Positions 32,550-36,891 of a stretch of 36,891 nucleotides of DNA are shown one piece after another. Location of the stretch: the NCBI GenBank assembly GCA_024697625.1, contig JAILFJ010000059.1:1-36891 (forward strand), read 5' to 3'. The position numbers and the translations under genes were made by a program. Numbering within the stretch: position 1 is the stretch's first letter; every line of letters begins with the position of its first letter. Below the pieces are notes generated by a model. It was not told where the DNA came from. It did no database searches and saw nothing but the letters and a program-made list of their open reading frames with translations. The stretch comes from Oscillospiraceae bacterium. GTDB taxonomy: Bacteria; Bacillota; Clostridia; Oscillospirales; Oscillospiraceae.

Positions 32550-33653
32550 TTATATACAAATCACCGGGCCGTGGCGCCAGTCTTCGCCGGGCGCAGGGAG
32601 ATGGTTGAGAAGACGGTAGAAGTCATGCGCAGCCGCCTCACAGGCAAACTGTCCGTACGCTTCTTCCGACAGCGACCTGACGTGCGCAGCTCTGGTCAGA
32701 AGCGGGACTTCGGCGCCTCTCCGCAGGACTTCTCTGCCCTTATTGCGGAAGCCCAGCACACGGATGTACTTGAGCGGTGTCTCTCCCTGCCGGTCTTCCG
32801 GCTCCAGTCCCAGCGCGGCGCGCAGGCAGGCCCGCCGCACACCCGCCATCGGATAACGCTTTGAGGCAGCCGCAGCCGTCAGTGTACGGAGGCTCCCCTG
32901 CCGCCCGATCTCCCGCAAGAGCCTGTCGCCAAGCCCGCCCTCCGGGAAGCGCTCTCTTCCGCAGCGGCGGAGTCGGTCCAGAATCAGGATCTCCTGGAGA
33001 GCCTCGTCCGGACCGCCGCCCTCTTCCCGGATTCTTCTGCGGAGCTCGGATGCGGAGGGATAGTCGTTCTCTCCGATCTCGTCATGGCCTGCGCCGATGC
33101 GCTCTACGGCCAGTGGGAGGATTCCCGTTCCCTGCAGAGCCTTCAGATATTCAATCGCGAGAATGCTGTTCGGCTTCCGGAGCTCCGGAAGCGGCCGCCC
33201 AAGCGCACGTTCTGCGGTGGATTGGCGTGCCGAGGCAAAGCTCTGTTCGGGATGCCTCTTCAGTTCCTCCTTCACATCACGGATAAACCGGCGCTGCGCT
33301 ACAAGCTCCGCAATCTCAGCCAGACTCTCCAGGTTGCCTGTCTCACATCCGAAGGAAAGACGGTCCACGTTCAGGCACGACAGAAGCCGGACCGCTCCCC
33401 GCCCGAATGCCTCGGCACTGCTCAGCGCCGTGCTGAGCGGGAGCTCCAACACAAGGTCGGCGCCGCCCTCCAGGGCAGCTCTGGTCCGGGTAAACTTGTC
33501 ATGGATCGCCGGCTCGCCCCGCTGGACGTAATCCCCGCTCATGACGGCGATGACGGCACAGTCCTCGCCGATCCTGCACCGGCTTTCACGGATATGGTAT
33601 GCGTGCCCGGCGTGAAACGGGTTGTATTCCGCGATAATTCCGACAGTTTTCAT
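32550..33653 (-). CDS. tmcAL: tRNA(Met) cytidine acetate ligase TmcAL
   Basis: In Bacillus subtilis the homologue (YlbM) uses acetate and ATP to make N4-acetylcytidine at the wobble base of elongator tRNA-Met. The 367-residue protein has the nucleotidyltransferase start MKTVGIIAEYNPFHAGHAYH with the HxGH motif (14-17), VMSGDYVQRGEPAIHDKFTR, and the GADLVLELP segment. The ATG at 33653 is chosen because GGAG lies six bases upstream; the ATG at 33665 has none. It is divergent from ackA with a 90-base shared upstream region. Confidence 0.9.
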   Translation of the reverse strand: MKTVGIIAEYNPFHAGHAYHIRESRCRIGEDCAVIAVMSGDYVQRGEPAIHDKFTRTRAALEGGADLVLELPLSTALSSAEAFGRGAVRLLSCLNVDRLSFGCETGNLESLAEIAELVAQRRFIRDVKEELKRHPEQSFASARQSTAERALGRPLPELRKPNSILAIEYLKALQGTGILPLAVERIGAGHDEIGENDYPSASELRRRIREEGGGPDEALQEILILDRLRRCGRERFPEGGLGDRLLREIGRQGSLRTLTAAAASKRYPMAGVRRACLRAALGLEPEDRQGETPLKYIRVLGFRNKGREVLRRGAEVPLLTRAAHVRSLSEEAYGQFACEAAAHDFYRLLNHLPAPGEDWRHGPVICI

Positions 33654-33672
33654 CCAAAACTCCAAAAAAGAC

Positions 33673-33701
33673 TTGCGCTTTTACCTGAAAGTGTTTAGAA
33701 T
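33673..33701 (+). promoter_or_regulatory. Sigma-A promoter of ackA
   Basis: TTGCGC (33673-33678) and TAGAAT (33696-33701) are 17 bases apart, about 40 bases upstream of the ackA start. Confidence 0.65.
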
Positions 33702-33742
33702 AAACACAGCATGTTTTTACTACATCAGAAAGGAAACAGCAC

Positions 33743-34939
33743 ATGAAAATTTTAGTGATTAATGCAGGCAGCTCATCCCTCAAATACCAGCTCATCGATA
33801 TGGAAACCGAAGAGGTTCTCGCCAAGGGTCTCTGCGAGCGCATCGGCATCGACGGCCACCTGAAGCACAGCCCGCTGGTCGGCGGCAAGCCCGTCTTTAA
33901 CGAAGACATTTCGCTCCCGACGCATTCCGAAGCCATCGCCGCAGTCATTGACAAGCTCACCAGCGCCGAGTACGGTGTCGTCTCCTCCATGAGCGAGATC
34001 GACGCGGTCGGTCACCGTGTGGTCCATGGCGGTGAGAAGTTTGCAAGCTCCGTCAGGATCGACGACGCAGTCATGGCCGCCATTGAGGAATGCACCCCCT
34101 TTGCACCGCTGCACAACCCTGCCAACATTACCGGCATCAACGCCTGCAAGGCTGTCATGGGTGACGTCCCGATGGTCGCGGTGTTCGACACGGCCTTCCA
34201 TCAGACCATGCCGGACAAGGCTTACATGTATGCAGTCCCTTATGAGTACTATCAGAACGACGGGATCCGCCGCTACGGCTTCCACGGGACCTCTCACCGT
34301 TACGTCTCCTCCCGCTGCGCCGAGCTCATGGGCAAGCCGATCGAAGAACTCAAGCTGATCTCATGCCATATGGGAAACGGCTCCTCCATCTGTGCCATCG
34401 ACGGTGGCAGATGCGTCGACACCTCCATGGGCTTTACGCCTCTGGTCGGCCTTCCGATGGGTACCCGCTGCGGCGATCTGGACGCCGGCGTGATTCAGTT
34501 CCTGATGAACAAGTACGGATACAGCATTGACGAGATGCTGAACATCCTGAACAAGAAGTCCGGCGTGCTGGGTGTCTCCGGCGTCTCTTCCGACTTCCGC
34601 GATCTCGACGATGCCGCCGCGAAGGGAAATGACCGCGCGCGTCTGGCTCTCGACATGTTCCATTACTGGGTAGCCAAGGTTGCAGGCTCCTACGTCGCTG
34701 CGATGAACGGTGTGGATGCCATTATCTTCACCGCCGGTGTAGGCGAGAACAGCAAAGACACCCGTGCTGCCATCGGCGGGTACTTCGGCTATCTCGGCGT
34801 CACCATCGATCCCGTTGCCAACAGCAAGCGCGGTGAGGACGTCATGATCTCCACTCCGGACTCGAAGGTCAAGGTCTTTGTCATCCCGACCAACGAGGAG
34901 CTGGTTATTGCACGCGATACCAGAGATATCATCAGCTGA
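33743..34939 (+). CDS. ackA: Acetate kinase
   Basis: Converts acetyl phosphate and ADP to acetate and ATP, the last step of fermentative acetate formation. The 398-residue protein begins [17 protein letters not shown] (phosphate-1 motif) and has HRVVHGG, the [10 protein letters not shown] loop with the catalytic-site residues, [10 protein letters not shown] (catalytic His), HMGNGSS (phosphate-2), and FTAGVGENS (adenosine motif). ATG at 33743 has AAAGGAAACAGCAC upstream. No pta is next to it, so it stands as a single-gene unit between its own promoter and terminator. Confidence 0.98.
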   Translation: MKILVINAGSSSLKYQLIDMETEEVLAKGLCERIGIDGHLKHSPLVGGKPVFNEDISLPTHSEAIAAVIDKLTSAEYGVVSSMSEIDAVGHRVVHGGEKFASSVRIDDAVMAAIEECTPFAPLHNPANITGINACKAVMGDVPMVAVFDTAFHQTMPDKAYMYAVPYEYYQNDGIRRYGFHGTSHRYVSSRCAELMGKPIEELKLISCHMGNGSSICAIDGGRCVDTSMGFTPLVGLPMGTRCGDLDAGVIQFLMNKYGYSIDEMLNILNKKSGVLGVSGVSSDFRDLDDAAAKGNDRARLALDMFHYWVAKVAGSYVAAMNGVDAIIFTAGVGENSKDTRAAIGGYFGYLGVTIDPVANSKRGEDVMISTPDSKVKVFVIPTNEELVIARDTRDIIS

Positions 34940-34965
34940 TTCTCCCGGCTGTTCCTTCCTTTCAG

Positions 34966-34993
34966 ACATCCCTGCTCCGGCAGGGATGTTTTT
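34966..34993 (+). terminator. Rho-independent terminator of ackA
   Basis: ACATCCCTG (34966-34974) and CAGGGATGT (34981-34989) form a 9-bp stem with a 6-base loop, followed by a T run (34989-34993). It lies in the gap between the converging ackA and dut genes. Confidence 0.9.
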
Positions 34994-35011
34994 CATTGGG
35001 GCAGGTTCGGA

Positions 35012-35440
35012 TCAGGCAATCCCCGTACTTCCAAAACCGCCCCGGCTCTCTTCCTTCAGATGCTCCACCCGGACAAATTCAAATTCCGGCTGCTTTTCCA
35101 CCAGACGGAACTGACATATCCGGTCGTTCACCCGGATCACCGTATCCCGCAGCGCATAGACTGGCAGCCTCCACTGATCCTCTTCTCCGCAGTAGCTGCT
35201 GTCGATGATACCTGGAGAATTGGGCACAATGACCCCGAAGTTCCTGAACGTGCTGCTTCGCGGGGCAACCTGGGCCTCATATCCCTCCGGCAGAATCATG
35301 CCCACTCCCAGCGGGACATACGCAAACTCTCCTGCCCGCAGCGTTACCTCCTCCGCAGCCCGCAGATCGATCCAGTCTCCCTTGCTGATTCTTTCCACAG
35401 GGTCGATCCGGTCGGAAAAATACTTGATACAGACCTTCAT
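35012..35440 (-). CDS. dut: Deoxyuridine triphosphatase
   Basis: Splits dUTP to dUMP and pyrophosphate, keeping uracil out of DNA and feeding dTMP synthesis. The 142-residue trimeric-type dUTPase shows all five motifs: WIDLRAAE (1), APRSSTF (2), NSPGIIDSSYCGE (3), RICQFRLVE (4) and RGGFGSTG (5), the last folding over the active site. The ATG at 35440 gives MKVCIKYF and lies nine bases from AAGGAG; the ATG at 35446 is only three bases from it. It is divergent from the alpha/beta hydrolase gene. Confidence 0.93.
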   Translation of the reverse strand: MKVCIKYFSDRIDPVERISKGDWIDLRAAEEVTLRAGEFAYVPLGVGMILPEGYEAQVAPRSSTFRNFGVIVPNSPGIIDSSYCGEEDQWRLPVYALRDTVIRVNDRICQFRLVEKQPEFEFVRVEHLKEESRGGFGSTGIA

Positions 35441-35524
35441 TGGCATATGCTCCTTGACGAACCGCTCAGAAAATAGTAGAATTCTTTTGTCTAATCACTA
35501 TACCACAGAAACGGAGAATATGCC

Positions 35525-36487
35525 ATGCCTGAATTCAAAGACTTTTACTATTCTTCCAGCAGCGGCAAAAACACCATCCGCGCCCGCGTCTGTGTTCCGG
35601 ACGGTGAACCGAAGGCAGTCGTCCAGATCGCCCACGGTATCGCCGAGCATATCGAACGCTATGACGCTTTCATGCGTTTTCTCGCAGAGAACGGCTTTGT
35701 CGCAGTTGGAAACGATCATCTCGGTCACGGGAAGTCCGCGGCCACGCTGGAGGAGATCGGCATCTTTGACGAACACGCAGGCTGGGACTGCGTCGTGCAC
35801 GACATGGATCGCCTGCGCACCATGATGAAGAAGGATTATCCCGATCTCCCCTATCTGTTTTTCGGGCACAGCATGGGAAGCTTTCTCACGCGCACATACC
35901 TGATCTGGTATCCCGACAACTGTGATGCCGCCATCCTCAGCGGCACCGGGCATCAGTCCGCCGCCCTTATCAACGCAGGCTATCTCGCTGCAGAGGCCAC
36001 CGTGATGGCGAAGGGCCCCCGGGCCAGCGGGCAGGCTCTCAATGACATGGCTTTCGGATCCTACTGCAAGCAGATCCCCCATCCCCGCACGCCCTTCGAC
36101 TGGCTCAGCAGAGACCGGGAGACCGTCGACCGGTACATCGCCGATCCGATGTGCGGCTTTGTCTGCAAGTGCAGCCTCTACCGGGACATGATGGGCGGCC
36201 TGAGGTATCTGACTGCGCAGAAGAATATTAACCGCATGAACAAGGACATGCCTGTCTATTTCATGTCCGGTGCGGCCGATCCGGTCGGGGACTATGGCAA
36301 AGGCGTTGAGAAGGCTTACAGTGCCTTCTGCAAGGCCGGGCTCCGGGACGTGACGATCCGCCTCTACCCGGAAGGACGGCATGAAATGCTCAACGAAACG
36401 AACCGTGAAGAGGTCATGCAGGACATCCTCGGATGGATCAGTTCCAAGCTGCCCGGGCTTTCCGGCAATGCCGCGGCAGAGGCATGA
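35525..36487 (+). CDS. Alpha/beta hydrolase, monoacylglycerol lipase-like
   Basis: A cytoplasmic serine hydrolase of the lysophospholipase/monoacylglycerol lipase group; the true ester substrate is unknown. The 320-residue protein has the oxyanion motif AHGIAEHIERY (36-46), DHLGHGKS (64-71), the nucleophile elbow GHSMGS with Ser116, Asp252 in GAADPVG and His286 in GRHEM, a complete triad. A lid-like insertion lies about 145-235. ATG at 35525 has GGAG eight bases upstream; no signal peptide is visible. Confidence 0.87.
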   Translation: MPEFKDFYYSSSSGKNTIRARVCVPDGEPKAVVQIAHGIAEHIERYDAFMRFLAENGFVAVGNDHLGHGKSAATLEEIGIFDEHAGWDCVVHDMDRLRTMMKKDYPDLPYLFFGHSMGSFLTRTYLIWYPDNCDAAILSGTGHQSAALINAGYLAAEATVMAKGPRASGQALNDMAFGSYCKQIPHPRTPFDWLSRDRETVDRYIADPMCGFVCKCSLYRDMMGGLRYLTAQKNINRMNKDMPVYFMSGAADPVGDYGKGVEKAYSAFCKAGLRDVTIRLYPEGRHEMLNETNREEVMQDILGWISSKLPGLSGNAAAEA

Positions 36488-36530
36488 TATTATAATACCG
36501 TCAGAAAGATAAAACAGGGAGGCCAGATCT

Positions 36531-36755
36531 TTGAACATTCATGAGGAACTCCAGCTGCAGGACTGTCCCTTCTGCGGCGGCCCAGGCCTGCTGGAGGAGG
36601 AGAACAGCTGGTGCTGGTATGTGATGTGCATGGACTGCGGGTCCCAGACCGCTGCCTTTGAATTCAAAACCCCCGCAGAGCGGGAAGCGGCTGCCCGTCA
36701 GGCGGCGCATCTGTGGAACATTGGGAAGGTCATCCGTGCCAATCCGAACGAATAA
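36531..36755 (+). CDS. Small zinc-ribbon protein, Lar-like
   Basis: A 74-residue protein with CPFCGG (Cys12, Cys15), a second knuckle CMDCG (Cys33, Cys36), and a helix ending HLWN (60-63). This is the layout of the restriction-alleviation (Lar) family, mostly found in phages and mobile elements, whose zinc ribbon has no proven biochemical role in most members. The start codon is TTG at 36531, fixed by GGGAGG seven bases upstream; an ATG start would leave out the ribosome binding site. It follows the hydrolase by 43 bases and lies next to transposase remains. Confidence 0.75.
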   Translation: MNIHEELQLQDCPFCGGPGLLEEENSWCWYVMCMDCGSQTAAFEFKTPAEREAAARQAAHLWNIGKVIRANPNE

Positions 36756-36762
36756 GGGTCTG

Positions 36763-36891
36763 TCACGAAACAAACGTGCCATTTTGAACTGGGCGGATGA
36801 TGTAATTCCATTGGGTAAAGGGTTCTAAAAACTCGATGTTTATGCTTTCCTTTTCTTCATCAGTGATCTTTTTACCAGTCTCATAAACATT
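36763..36891 (-). CDS. ISAzo13-like transposase, C-terminal end (cut by window edge)
   Basis: The minus strand at the window edge encodes 42 residues ending in TGA: ETGKKITDEEKESINIEFLE followed by PFTQWNYIIRP. This ITxEExxxLNI...WNYxIxP pattern is the C-terminus of DDE transposases of the ISAzo13 (Rhodopirellula-type) family. The N-terminal catalytic part lies beyond base 36891, so completeness and terminal repeats cannot be judged. Its base composition is richer in A and T than its neighbours, which fits a foreign element. Confidence 0.55.
   Translation of the reverse strand, partial: NVYETGKKITDEEKESINIEFLEPFTQWNYIIRPVQNGTFVS

Overview
The window comes from a moderately GC-rich Bacillota (Firmicutes) genome, most likely a gut- or rumen-type Clostridia. 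The evidence is the strong AGGAGG-type ribosome binding sites and sigma-A promoters, a meso-DAP type MurE (DNPR motif), a class B sortase, DUF6273 and NADase-type glycan-binding secreted proteins, and TmcAL next to ackA. The lineage below class cannot be fixed from the sequence alone. I saw no rRNA, tRNA or CRISPR array.

Layout. (1) 1-1386, minus strand: the str operon rpsL-rpsG-fusA (fusA cut by the window edge) behind a near-consensus promoter. (2) 1461-4869, minus: a secreted esterase, a GT4 glycosyltransferase with a coiled-coil tail, and a Nudix ADP-ribose pyrophosphatase. (3) 4881-12058: an accessory block of secreted proteins on both strands. Three share an undescribed domain of about 170 residues: one is fused to a Pro/Thr linker and an EF-hand-like module, one to RCC1-like repeats, and one stands alone. 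Two proteins of 219 aa carry duplicated SH3-like units, and one is a NADase-type discoidin protein. A decayed minus-strand gene lies at 10736-11345. (4) 12190-17520, plus: a two-gene operon. The first gene encodes a Ser/Thr kinase, STAND ATPase, single membrane helix and SecD-P1-like extracellular region in one chain. The second encodes a soluble partner with an HTH-like N-terminus and a STAND-like C-terminal half that lacks the P-loop. (5) 17539-19878, minus: a DUF6273 secreted protein, sortase B and a YihY/BrkB membrane protein. (6) 19959-27315, minus: a stripped-down dcw cluster, mraZ-rsmH-murE-mraY-murG-ftsQ-ftsZ, with a textbook four-repeat MraZ operator. (7) 27496-32478, minus: the branched-chain amino acid ABC transporter livJ-livH-livM-livG-livF. 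(8) 32550-36891: tmcAL divergent from ackA, then dut, an alpha/beta hydrolase, a TTG-started Lar-like zinc-ribbon protein, and the C-terminal end of an ISAzo13-like transposase.

How the parts may work together. Regions 1, 6 and 7 are core housekeeping. The best candidate for an undescribed system is regions 3-4. The receptor-like kinase-STAND protein has an outward-facing region and a co-transcribed partner carrying the matching STAND winged-helix module without an ATPase. It sits beside a family of secreted repeat proteins, several of whose genes share an extended -10 promoter form. An envelope-sensing signalling module is a reasonable inference, but nothing in the sequence proves the partnership.
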